Origin: Bacteroidota bacterium
Lineage (GTDB): Bacteria; Bacteroidota; Bacteroidia; Chitinophagales; Chitinophagaceae
Assembly: GCA_016715505.1 (NCBI GenBank)
Contig: JADJZY010000033.1
Span: 124,001 to 188,000 of the forward strand
Direction: 5' to 3'
DNA length: 64,000 bases
Below the pieces are notes generated by a model. It saw only the letters and a program-made list of their open reading frames with translations. It was not told the origin of the DNA and searched no databases. This document shows, in pieces, positions 50,894 to 59,701 of this stretch. Position numbers and translations under genes: made by a program. Each line of letters begins with the position of its first letter. The stretch's first letter is position 1.

Positions 50894-51219
50894 GCAGGCT
50901 ATTACTTTTGAAGAAAAAAATACTATTGTTGGAACAAGAACAAATGCATGCAAAGCAAGAGGTTAAAATGGAATTGCAATATTTGAGCGAACAGTTCTCT
51001 CCTATTCAACTAATCGGATCGGCGCTACATGAAATATTGCCTCAAAGCGACAAAAAACCATCTTCATTTCTCAGAACTATTATTGGGGCCACCGCAGGAT
51101 TTGTAACCAAACGATTGTTCATGGGTAAATCACACCATCCTATCAAAGAAATTCTCGGTACACTTCTGGAGGTAAAATTGGCGCAATTTTTAGCCGGTGG
51201 TAAAACGAAGACTGGGTAA
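50890..51219 (+). CDS. Conserved hypothetical protein after the holin-X-like gene
   Basis: 109 residues. A coiled-coil start (LLLLKKKILLLEQEQMHAKQ), then a short region of helix with GATAGFVTKRLFMG, and a final helix LLEVKLAQFLAGG. It overlaps the holin-X-like gene by 4 bp, so the two proteins probably work together. No function is known to me. It is the last gene before the gap and shift in character near 51.2-51.8 kb. Confidence 0.6.
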   Translation: MSRLLLLKKKILLLEQEQMHAKQEVKMELQYLSEQFSPIQLIGSALHEILPQSDKKPSSFLRTIIGATAGFVTKRLFMGKSHHPIKEILGTLLEVKLAQFLAGGKTKTG

Positions 51220-51451
51220 GAAAGGAAAAAAGCAAAAAAGTGGGGAGGCGTAATTTGGAAAAGATTGGCTTACTTTCCAATACAGAAGATACAAGTTACT
51301 GATATATCAATGGTTTCAGACGATTGGGCAACAAATAGCCAACAAGATTAGCTAAATCAAGTGCAATCGCTGCACAAACAAGAGAAGAAATACTATTTAG
51401 TAGAGAGTGTACAAGGCTGCATCATAGGGTCTGCGAATTAAGCATTACGGC

Positions 51452-51640
51452 TTATCGTAACTGCCGGGCAACAGTATCCTGTTGTAATCCCATGTACTGG
51501 CAGAACTCTTCAACAGTAACAACCTGGTGTTGTTGCTTCTTGAGATGCTCTTTAATCTTCTTAATAAGATTTCTGCCATATCTATCGCTTCTTCCTGTGA
51601 TGACCTGAATGTCCTTCGGATAAATACACAGTCTGTTCAT
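51452..51640 (-). CDS. Small helix-turn-helix-like DNA-binding protein
   Basis: 62 residues: MNRLCIYPKDIQVITGRSDR, then a basic segment and VEEFCQYMGLQQDTVARQLR. This is a two-helix pattern seen in many small Bacteroidota proteins where a terminal EEFCxYxGL motif is diagnostic (recollection). DNA binding is inferred. An 18-bp inverted repeat lies 13 bp before its start. It is alone in a 600-bp gap between the stress cassette and osmC. Confidence 0.55.
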   Translation of the reverse strand: MNRLCIYPKDIQVITGRSDRYGRNLIKKIKEHLKKQQHQVVTVEEFCQYMGLQQDTVARQLR

Positions 51641-51652
51641 TAACCCGGTAGT

Positions 51653-51670
51653 GTACAGGTTTTACTGTAC
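51653..51670. repeat. Inverted repeat before the small HTH gene
   Basis: GTACAG-GTTTTA-CTGTAC, 6-bp perfect arms, 13 bp upstream of the HTH-like gene start (leftward). Could be its own operator. Confidence 0.4.
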
Positions 51671-51742
51671 CTATAATAAAAACCCAAATTGCTCAGAGTC
51701 TTAATAGTGCATGATGAATATCATGTGCTTTAACCCCGCTTA

Positions 51743-51786
51743 GTGACTTATGTTACCCATATGCTGGTATTTAGCTTTTACATTTG
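51743..51786 (+). promoter_or_regulatory. FNR/CRP-like site and -7 box upstream of osmC
   Basis: GTGAC-TTAT-GTTAC (51743-51756), a 14-bp near-palindrome with one mismatch, followed by TACATTTG (51779-51786), an exact TAnnTTTG -7 box. The centre of the repeat lies 29.5 bases before the -7 box, so near -41 of a start around 51791. The osmC ATG is at 51818. Shares the pattern TGACTWAWGTYA with the tnaA promoter. Confidence 0.55.
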
Positions 51787-51817
51787 TGCAATATTAAAAT
51801 AATTCAAACTTTTAATA

Positions 51818-52282
51818 ATGGCAAATCATCAAATTGAAACACAATGGATGGGGAAAATGCAGTTTAATGCACTTATTAACGGGCATGCGGTTGTGATGGA
51901 TGCTCCTGAAAGATCTGGCGGTGAGGACATAGCTCCAATACCTAAACCTTTTGTGCTTGCAGCGCTTTCAGGATGCACGGGCATGGACATTATTGCATTG
52001 CTGCGCAAAGAGGATAAGGCAGTTGAGGACCTGAGCATGATGGTAACCGGCGAACTCAGCAAACAGGCGCCCATTCAGTATATTGCCATACACGTGCTGT
52101 ATTCTTTTAAGGGAGATATTAGTACAAAAGAAGCCGCAATGAAGGCTGTAATGGATTCGCAGGAAAAATATTGCGGTGTAAGCAGCCTGTTAAAAAAAGC
52201 GATACCGGTAACCTGGGAAATAAAATTTAATGGCGAAGATATCTTCAACAACAAAATCATAGCTGAAGACATTGCTGTTTAA
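51818..52282 (+). CDS. osmC: OsmC/Ohr family protein
   Basis: 154 residues. OsmC-type peroxide reductases use two redox cysteines; both are here, in LSGCTGMDI and EKYCGVSSLL. N-terminal QTQWMGKMQFNA and APERSGGEDIAP fit the YhfA/OsmC branch. Role: thiol-dependent reduction of organic hydroperoxides or protection against sulfur stress. The upstream FNR-like site suggests induction by low oxygen or NO. It lies upstream of tnaA, same direction. Confidence 0.85.
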   Translation: MANHQIETQWMGKMQFNALINGHAVVMDAPERSGGEDIAPIPKPFVLAALSGCTGMDIIALLRKEDKAVEDLSMMVTGELSKQAPIQYIAIHVLYSFKGDISTKEAAMKAVMDSQEKYCGVSSLLKKAIPVTWEIKFNGEDIFNNKIIAEDIAV

Positions 52283-52309
52283 ATTAAATGCGGTAATTCT
52301 AATAGCTCC

Positions 52310-52354
52310 ATGACTAAAGTCATAAATATTTTGCCATGATAAATCATAAATTTG
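52310..52354 (+). promoter_or_regulatory. FNR/CRP-like site and -7 box upstream of tnaA
   Basis: ATGAC-TAAA-GTCAT (52310-52323), perfect arms of 5 bp, then TAAATTTG (52347-52354), an exact TAnnTTTG. Centre to -7 box 30.5 bases, putting the site at about -42. No good -33 element exists, which suits activator-dependent class II promoters. Leader of about 100 bases to the tnaA ATG; a short GC hairpin (CCCG-CTT-CGGG near 52415) lies in it. Confidence 0.58.
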
Positions 52355-52460
52355 TACTAATGCAGATCTGGAAAAATATCATCAACCGCCCTTCATAAAT
52401 ACACCTTCTCCCGCTTCGGGCAAGATTTCCATTTCTTATTTCCCTATTCAAATATTTTTC

Positions 52461-53831
52461 ATGCAAACCATTATAGAACCATTCCGGATAAAATCCGTTG
52501 AACCCATTTATTTAACACAACTGCTGAAAGAAAGTTGATCCTCGAAAAGGCTTTTTATAATCCATTTCTCATTCATTCAACAGATGTAATGATAGACCTG
52601 CTTACCGACAGCGGAACTAGCGCAATGAGCAGTAACCAATGGGCAGGTATTATGCAGGGTGATGAATCCTATGCCGGCAGCCCAAGTTTTTTCCGTTTTG
52701 AAAAAACCATACAGGATATTACCGGCTTTCCGCTGGTAATACCCACCCACCAGGGAAGAGCGGCTGAAAAGATCCTGTTCAGTATTCTTGGCGGTAAAGG
52801 AAAATATATTGTAAGCAATACGCTGTTTGATACCACAAGAGCCAATATCGAATTTTCCGGCGCAGAAGGTATTGATCTGATTTGTGAAGAAGGAAAACAT
52901 CCTACTGTGCCTGCGCCATTCAAAGGGAATATGGATGTGGAGGCTTTAAAAACTTTTATTGCACAAAAAGGTGCCGCAAACATTCCTATTTGCATCATCA
53001 CCATTACCAATAACTCCGGCGGTGGACAACCGGTAAGCATGCAAAACATAAAAGATGTAAAAAAGATCTGTACAGAAAACAATATCCCCTTGTTCATTGA
53101 TGCATGCCGGTTTGCAGAGAATGCGTATTTTATTAAGCTGCGTGAAAAAGAATATGCATACAGATCTGTACAGGAAATTGCCAGGGAACTTTTTTCGTAT
53201 GCAGATGGCTGCACCATGAGTGCCAAGAAAGATGCTTTTGCCAACATTGGCGGCTTTTTGGCCATGCGTAATGAAGAACTGGCACAACAATGCCGCAATT
53301 TACTGATCATGACAGAAGGTTTTCCAACCTATGGCGGCCTTGCAGGAAGAGACCTGGAAGCCATTGCCATAGGTTTACATGAAGTAATGGACGAGCATTA
53401 CCTGCATTACCGGATCCGCAGTATTGAATACCTCACCAATAAATTAATAGCTGCCGGTGTTCCGGTCATGCAGCCTGCAGGAGGCCACGCAGTTTACCTG
53501 GTTGCCAATGAATTTCTGTCTCACATTCCGGTTGAACAATATCCCGGGCAGGCATTGGTTGGTGCTTTGTATTTGCATGGTGGCATCCGCACTGTTGAAA
53601 TTGGTTCGCTCATGTTTGGAAAATACAATGATGATGGAAAACTTATTCCCCCAATTGGAACTGGTTCGCCTGGCCATTCCTAGAAGAGTATATACCCAAA
53701 GCCATATTGATTATGTGGCTGAAGTGATCATTGAAGTTTTTAATAACCGGAATGAGATCAAAGGATTAATCATTATTGAAGAAGCGCCTGTATTGCGACA
53801 TTTTACTTCAAAACTAAAACCGGCCCCCTAA
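52461..53831 (+). CDS. tnaA: Tryptophanase (two frameshifts)
   Basis: PLP enzyme splitting tryptophan to indole, pyruvate and ammonia. ATG 52461 gives MQTIIEPFRIKSVEPI. One indel near 52510 joins to TAERKLILEKAFYNPF; another near 53665 joins KLIPP to LELVRLAIPRRVYTQ. PLP-Lys in TMSAKKDAF. Two features argue for tryptophanase: Ile in TVEIGS, where tyrosine phenol-lyases have Arg, and His in the ending LRHFTSKL. Length about 455 residues. Placed 5' of a tyrosine phenol-lyase gene, behind an FNR-like promoter. Its end overlaps a GC-rich hairpin. Confidence 0.88.
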
Positions 53832-53853
53832 ATCCCCCAAGGGGGGACTTTAG
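53828..53853. repeat. GC-rich intergenic palindrome
   Basis: CTAAATCCCCC (53828-53838), AA loop, GGGGGGACTTTAG (53841-53853). It overlaps the tnaA stop codon. I recall similar C5/G5 palindromes as dispersed repeats in Bacteroidota genomes. It may end transcription of tnaA in part, though no T-run follows. Confidence 0.5.
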
Positions 53854-53897
53854 AACCCTCGTAACAATTAGTGCAAAAAAATGAAAAATATAAAACA

Positions 53898-55276
53898 ATG
53901 AAAAATATAAAAAGAAGCTGGGCTGAGCCATACAAAATGAAAATGGTTGAATTGTTGAAAATGACAAATCCTGCTCAAAGAAAAAAGGCGTTAAAAGAAG
54001 CAGGTTATAACACCTTTCTTTTAAGATCTGATGATGTGTATATTGACCTGCTTACAGACAGCGGCACATCTGCCATGAGCGACCGGCAATGGGCTGGTAT
54101 GATGATGGGTGATGAAGCTTATGCAGGCAGCCGTAATTTTTATCACCTGGAAGAAGTGGTGAAAGATGTATATGGTTATAAATATCTTATTCCTACTCAC
54201 CAGGGACGTGGTGCCGAAAATATTTTATCAAAAATATTAATTAAGAAAGGAGACATTATTCCGGGCAATATGTATTTCACCACTACCCGGCTGCACCAGG
54301 AACTGGCGGGCGGAAAATTTGAAGATATCATTATTGATGAAGCACACGACCCGGAAAATGAATTCCCATTTAAAGGAAATGTAGACTTAAATAAATTAGA
54401 AAAGCTGATAAAAAAACACGGGGCTGAAAAAATTCCTTATGTATGCATGGCCACCAGCGTGAATATGGCCGGTGGGCAACCTATTAGTATAAAAAATTTA
54501 AAAGAACTGAGAGCGCTTACAAAAAAGCATGGCATCAGGGTCATTCATGACATGACAAGAGTGGCAGAGAATGCTTATTTTATCCAGCAAAGAGAAAAAG
54601 GATATGCACATAAAACGATCAAAGAAATTGTAAAAGAAATAAACAGTTACACCGATGGAGCAACCATGAGTGCCAAGAAAGATGCACTGGTGAACATCGG
54701 TGGCTTTCTGGCCGTAAATGAGTGGGATGTATTTGAAGAAGCCAGAAATATGGTTGTTGTTTATGAAGGCCTGCATACTTATGGTGGCCTGGCAGGAAGG
54801 GATATGGAAGCCATGGCCATTGGCATTGGTGAAAGTGTAAGTGATGGACATATGAAGGCAAGGGTTGGACAGGTAATTTATCTGGGAGAAAAAATGGCAT
54901 CGTATGGGGTTCCCATTGTAAAGCCGATTGGGGGGCATGGAATTTTTGTGGATGCTATAAAATTCCTGCCCCATATGCCGCAGGATAATTTTCCGGCACA
55001 AACACTGGCTGCAGAAATATATCTTGACTCGGGTGTGAGAACAATGGAAAGAGGCATTGTATCAGCGGGAAGAAAAACCAATGGTGAAAATTATTTTCCA
55101 AAGCTTGAACTGGTTAGATTTACGATCCCCCGCCGGGTGTACACACAGGCACATATGGATGTGATCGCAGAATCTGCCGCCCGTGTGTATGACCGCAGGA
55201 TTAAGATCAATGGAATGAAATGATTTATGAACCAAAGTATTTACGGTTTTTCCAGGCGAGATTTGAAAAGTTGTGA
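53898..55276 (+). CDS. tpl: Tyrosine phenol-lyase (C-terminal frameshift)
   Basis: PLP enzyme splitting tyrosine to phenol, pyruvate and ammonia. ATG 53898 chosen (the frame is open from a GTG at 53871). GNMYFTTTRLHQE and VYEGLHTYGGLAGRDMEAM match TPL; PLP-Lys in TMSAKKDAL. Substrate-determining Arg is seen in RTMERG, and the mended end MIYEPKYLRFFQARF has Phe at the position where tryptophanases have His. Adding one A near 55220 restores that end, with TGA at 55274-55276. About 460 residues. Converges with Rrf2 3 bp later. The start region holds a tandem copy of ATGAAAAATATAAAA. Confidence 0.86.
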
Positions 55277-55279
55277 GAT

Positions 55280-55710
55280 CTAGCCAAGTAAATAGGCCAA
55301 CCCGCTATTAACAGGCTCACACAAATCATTTATTTTCTTCTGCCTGCACATGTTTTCAAACAGTTCCCTTACAACTTTGTAATCATCATGTATGGGACAT
55401 GGATGTGTAGCAGAACATTTGCTCAGGCCTAATCCGCATTGATTGAAAACATTTTCCCCATCTATCGCTTCAACAATATTGATGATGGGTTGAGCTTTTT
55501 GCTTTGCAGTTATATAAAAGCCACCTGTAGGTCCCTTCGAACTGTTGATAACCTGTCCTTTTACAAGTATTTGCAGCATTTACCTACCGTATGTTCACTG
55601 GCATCAATAAATCCGGCAATTTCTTTAATTCCGGCTTTTTCACCGGATTCAAATTTTGAGGCCAGGTAAATAACTGCTTTGATGGCTGTTTTGCAGGTAA
55701 GACTGAGCAT
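55280..55710 (-). CDS. Rrf2 family regulator, NsrR/IscR-like (one frameshift)
   Basis: Winged-helix regulator with an Fe-S or thiol sensor. ATG at 55710 gives MLSLTCKTAIKAVIYLASKF; one A missing near 55583 joins SEHTVGK to MLQILVKGQVINSSKGPTGGF. The sensor cysteines are spaced C-x6-C-x5-C (CGLGLSKCSATHPC), close to but not the same as NsrR (x4, x5) and IscR (x5, x5). About 144 residues. The ATG follows the sufT-like stop directly; it is the last gene of a six-gene operon and probably represses it. Confidence 0.82.
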
Positions 55711-56037
55711 TTATCTTTGGTTTAAAAAATCCTGGCCTGCTTCCGAGATCATTTCATGATTCCAGGGAGGGTAAAATGTTAATTCAATTATTGGTTCGTA
55801 TTCGGGAAAACGTAATTTCAGATTTTCTTTTACCGCATTGGTAATAGATTCTCCCATGGGGCAAAATTGTGTGGTCAACGTCATGGTACAAAATATCATC
55901 ATGGCTGTTTCATCAAAATCAATTTGATAAACCAGGCCCAGGTCCACAATATTCAACCCGATCTCAGGGTCTTCAACATTTTGCAAAGCTGCCAATGCAA
56001 TAGTGCATTTCAGATTATTATTTGTAATTACATTCAT
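55711..56037 (-). CDS. SufT/MIP18-type iron-sulfur assembly factor (DUF59)
   Basis: 108 residues. DUF59 core with VEDPEIGLNIVDLGLVYQI, the MIP18 signature, then MTLTTQFCPMGESITNAV holding the single conserved Cys, and a PPWNHEMISEAG tail. These proteins help mature Fe-S proteins. It overlaps the preceding membrane gene by 4 bp and is followed directly by the Rrf2 gene (TAA-ATG). Context: Fe-S repair under NO stress. Confidence 0.88.
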   Translation of the reverse strand: MNVITNNNLKCTIALAALQNVEDPEIGLNIVDLGLVYQIDFDETAMMIFCTMTLTTQFCPMGESITNAVKENLKLRFPEYEPIIELTFYPPWNHEMISEAGQDFLNQR

Positions 56038-57325
56038 AATGAAGCAGGTTTATGCATCAGCAATTTAATTACATTCCAGTTATACAATAAAGCAGTTACC
56101 AAAAGCAGGGCTGCAGCAATTTGCAACAGCCATGTAAAATCCAGTAAAATTCCTGCAGTAAATAATACAAACCCGAATATATAGGCCACACTCATCCATT
56201 TAAAAATGGTATTACTGAACAGGTCTTTTGGATTCGGTGTTTTTCCTTTTCCGGCTAATTGGTGATATACCTTATTCCACACGATAAACGGCAAAGTCTT
56301 AAAGGTCATCCCTAAAATAATAGCCGTGATCCATCCGAAAAAAATAATGAACCCATAGGTAATTACAAGGCTGGTATTTTCTTTAGCTGACATCAGCAAT
56401 ATTATAATAATAACAACCAAAAAGATCACGGGTATTAACATCATGAGTACCGCAAGTAAAGAGACCTTCATTTGTTCATCCAGTTTTTTGCGTATGCGTT
56501 GCCGGTAAGCCTGGTAACAGAAATAGCTGAATAATACTATGCCTGCAACAACCGCAAGTAGCGGGATGGCCATGAGCAGTCTGTTGTCAGTATATAAAAA
56601 AATAAAGACGAATGCCAATAGCCCACCATTAATTGATCCATAGATCCACCAGAGTGTTTTGTTGTTGCTGTACTTGGAGATAAGGAACATGGGTATTAAC
56701 CTGGACCCAATGCCGGTTATCAACAATAAGAACCATCCTGCAATACCAAGATGTGCATGTAAGGGTAGATAATACAAAGAACTTTTTGACAATACAGGAT
56801 AAGTAAAGTTGTAAACCAGCAACAGCCCAACAATGGTTGTAGTCAATAACCAGATTGCTGCCGTAAAAACAAAAAAGGCATGAACATTTTCCTGCTCAGT
56901 TTTTACCATGCTCATGCCAAGATTAATGAGATAGGATATGATCGCTAAAATGATCAATACCCCTCCACACTGGGTATGCAAACCCATATCAAAAACATAA
57001 AATCCCCAGGCCAATAAGGAATGCCCAACGCTGCCAAAAAAAATGATGTATAAGCCAGCTTAGTGCTGTACAATTTTCCTTCGATCAATACCGGCACTAG
57101 TTGATGGCTGGCGCCGAGGATCATCATGGTACCCCAGCCAAGCGCCATGATATGGGTGATAGCTAATGTATGCGGAAGAAAATAATGATCTGTAATATCT
57201 GCGGCTGATAATAGCAAAAGAACGGCAGCAACCAAAAAAGCAACAGCGGCATAGCCGTAAAATGGCAACACCACTTTATAAGAGGTGGTCTTTGATGTTT
57301 CTGTATTTCCTGTTGTTGCAAACAT
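56034..57325 (-). CDS. Multi-pass NnrS/haem-copper-oxidase-I-like membrane protein (one frameshift)
   Basis: About 430 residues with around 12 hydrophobic helices. His-rich motifs LPHTLAITHIMALGWG, ILGASHQLVPVL and PLHAHLGIAGW suggest haem ligands in a fold like subunit I of cbb3/NOR-type oxidases or NnrS. Two frames are joined near 57010 (AALGIPY to AWGFYVFDMG). It lacks the NorB ending (YTHGTH). NnrS proteins relieve NO stress; this role fits the operon. It starts 1 base after the DUF2249 protein stop and overlaps sufT by 4 bp. Confidence 0.7.
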
Positions 57326-57326
57326 A

Positions 57327-58145
57327 TCAGTCTTTATAGATCAGCAGCTGTACTTCTGCATCACTGATCTCTTTAATGCGGTAGCTGAATTTACGTTCCT
57401 CCAGTTCGGGCAACAGGAAGACCGGGATACGTTTTGTGATAAACAAACAAGGCTTTATCCTTTGGCAAATTATTCAACGCCTCCAGTATCATATGCATGG
57501 GTAAGGGCATTTCCAGGTTTCTTACATCAACTGTTTCCAATCTACCATTAAAACGGTTTAAAATTTCATCCCAGCCTTCTGAATATTCCATTTCTTTTTT
57601 TTCCGGCACCGGGGGCTTGTCAGTTTTTTTATAAAAATAAGTATTCACTAATTGATCGTTGATGAATTCAGCATAAGATTCTAAACCCTGTTTGCCCAGC
57701 AGGTGCATTAATAGCAGTTGGTTCAAAACTATTAATGATTTTAAGTACAGAAACCTGTTTCCAAAGTCTTTACTTTTTTTACAATAATATCAAGCGGATC
57801 CTTACCCGATTCAATAACAGGACGTACATCCAACTCAATAATTTTATCAGCAGCTATGTTTTTCATAAATGCTGGAACAGGCTTATTTTCATTTTCCTTT
57901 GTCATTATAACCGCTGCTTTGTCAATTTCAAAACCCAATGGCTGCAGCTTATTAAAAAAATCATCCACACTGCAGCCACCGAGTTTTGATGCCATAGCGA
58001 TACTGGTTCTTGCGGCTATCACTTTTCGTAATATGGGGTTTCTCAATTTTGTAAATGTGGGCGATATACTTACAATAGCTTCAAGTGCATCTGCATTATG
58101 CTTTAATAAGCTGGCAATTTTTGTATTGGCGTTGATGGTCATCAT
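57327..58145 (-). CDS. DUF1858-DUF2249 protein (three or more frameshifts)
   Basis: Probably one protein of about 270 residues. The first part is DUF1858 (MMTINANTKIASLLKHNADAL, GGCSVDDFFNKLQPLGFEI), then a first DUF2249 (IIELDVRPVIESGKDPLDII, then LKIINSFEPT) and a second (RLETVDVRNLEMPLPMHMIL, LEERKFSYRIKEISDAEVQLL in parts). Frames break near 57745, 57720 and 57420. DUF2249 domains are widely linked to Ric and NO or cytochrome proteins. Overlaps the lipoprotein gene by 4 bp. Biochemistry unknown. Confidence 0.75.
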
Positions 58146-58606
58146 TTTTCAAAATATTGTGGAAACAGGTTAACCTGTTTTTCAATTTCATTTAAAACTG
58201 CAGCTGCATTTTCAACAGAAGAAACTTTTTTCAGGTCTTTTGTTTTTTGCATCAGGGGTTCAAGCCATGTATGCAATGCGTCATGGTCAGCACCCTGCAT
58301 TTTACATTCACTGATCATTTTACTTAACCCGTTCTCCAACTGTTTATTTGTTTGAACATAGTTATCCAGGCTTTCTTTCTGAGCACCCGAAACAACTGTT
58401 TGCAGTAAGGTCACATTCAATAAAGTTGTTGAATCGGCCTTCCATTTGGCGCCATTATTTAAAACAAGACCTTCAGCTACCTTTTCATGACCCTCTTGAT
58501 TCTCTACAACCGGTACCGGATCTGCATTGGCTGTATTATCATTTTTTTTTGAATTACAGGCCAGCAAGAAACTTGCTGACAGTAGTATGGTTAGTATTTG
58601 TTTCAT
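58142..58606 (-). CDS. Lipoprotein of the NO-repair operon
   Basis: 154 residues. Signal and lipobox LLAC (about residues 13-16: SFLLACNSKK), then an acidic linker, and a helical mature domain (VAEGLVLNNGAKWKADSTTL, LNEIEKQVNLFPQYF). Contains one Cys and three His, e.g. CKMQGADHDALHTW; possible metal site, not certain. It overlaps both neighbours by 4 bp, so it is part of the operon. No known function. Confidence 0.65.
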   Translation of the reverse strand: MKQILTILLSASFLLACNSKKNDNTANADPVPVVENQEGHEKVAEGLVLNNGAKWKADSTTLLNVTLLQTVVSGAQKESLDNYVQTNKQLENGLSKMISECKMQGADHDALHTWLEPLMQKTKDLKKVSSVENAAAVLNEIEKQVNLFPQYFEK

Positions 58607-59560
58607 GGTTTTAATTGTTTTTCAATTTCCAAAGCTTTCGGAAACAGGATATTATTTTCAAGATGGATATGCAGGTGCAGGTCCTCTTCAAATTCATCCA
58701 GCATCCTGTATAGTAAACTATAACTTGCACAGGCATCTTCAGGCAATAAATAATTTTTAGAAAGTTCCCTGATCTCCTCCAGGTTCTTCCCTACCAGTTC
58801 ATGCTCCATCTCCATCATGTTGATCGGGTTTTGCACCGTACCGAAATGAGCGGCCTGTAATGGCTGTGTATTATTTTCTGCAGCAACCAATGCTTTAATA
58901 TAAGGAAACAATACTTTTCCTTCTTTAACCATATGCCCCACATTTCAGCATTTATTTCCAACAACCAACTGGTTGATGCGTAATAATTCGGGATGCTGTT
59001 TACCATGCCCCTGCATTACTTTATTGGCATAGGTACATATATCCAGCAAAGTTTTTTAACATAACTGTGATGGGTGTTAACGATATAGTCAGACAGGAAA
59101 TCCAGGCCCCAGTCGCCGTATGGAACCGGGCGTGATGCAGGCATTTTATCTGCCTGTTGTAACTCCTGCTCAATTTTGGTAACATCAAGCCCCTTTTCTG
59201 CACAGGCTTCCTTCACTGTTTTCTTTCCGCCACAACAAAAATCCAATCCGTATTTTTTAAATACCTGTGCCTTACGCAGATCCTTGGCCGCAATTTGTCC
59301 AAGCGTTTCATCATTTTCCCCCGAGATCTTTTTCTCTATTTTCACGATCCACCATTCAGGCCCCTGTTCCTGGTATTCCCATGTGAAAATATTGCCCCTT
59401 TCACCTAACAACTGGTAATACAGGGTTTGGGGTCATGGTCATTGTGTATGGTTAAACTCTCTCCCTCTTCCAGTTCATCAAAGCGAACAAAAATGGTGGG
59501 ATGTTTCTGCCTGGGTTCCAGTAAGGTAACGTTCAGGATATTTTCTGCTGTTGTTTGCAT
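58603..59560 (-). CDS. ric: Iron-sulfur cluster repair protein Ric/ScdA with N-terminal DUF2249 (several frameshifts)
   Basis: Di-iron hemerythrin-like protein that repairs Fe-S clusters damaged by NO or peroxide. ATG 59560 starts a DUF2249 (FDELEEGESLTIHNDHDPKP); one C missing near 59428 joins it to LYYQLLGERGNIF and EQGPEWWIVKIEKK. ScdA_N follows with YGLDFCCGGKKTVKEAC. The hemerythrin part has YIVNTHHSYV, HPELLRINQLV, WNVGHMVKEGKVLFPYI, MMEMEHELVG and LHLHIHLENNILFP. Breaks lie near 59040 and 58945. First gene of the six-gene operon, behind a palindromic operator. Confidence 0.85.
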
Positions 59561-59589
59561 ATATATTGTTTTAAATTGTTTTTATACTG

Positions 59590-59643
59590 CAAAGATAAGG
59601 ATTAATATCCTATAAAAGTATTTAAATACTTTTATAGGATATT
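59590..59643 (-). promoter_or_regulatory. Promoter with a perfect 40-bp palindromic operator before ric
   Basis: 59604-59643 is a perfect palindrome with half AATATCCTATAAAAGTATTT. Downstream on the minus strand TATCTTTG (59597-59590) is an exact TAnnTTTG box, and the ric ATG is 30 bases further. The palindrome overlaps the -33 region. Its core AAAGTATTT/AAATACTTT resembles the NsrR-type AAGATGYATTT half-site. An extra AGGAT-N4-ATCCT pair (598-611) overlaps it. The Rrf2 regulator of the same operon is the natural candidate ligand. Confidence 0.72.
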
Positions 59644-59701
59644 GGTATGACAAAGCAGATTATTGTTTAATGAAGGGATATTGAAAATGCAGTAACTCAA
59701 T

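Noticed and set aside
50531..51219. Prophage, because of the holin-like membrane protein
   Set aside because: No other phage gene is near; holin-X-like proteins are common in stress gene groups of Bacteroidota.
52669..53310. 213-residue ORF on the minus strand inside tnaA
   Set aside because: It is antisense to a recognisable PLP enzyme and shows no domain of its own; a mirror frame of a well-coded gene.
54498..55001. 167-residue minus-strand ORF inside tpl
   Set aside because: Antisense shadow of the tyrosine phenol-lyase gene.
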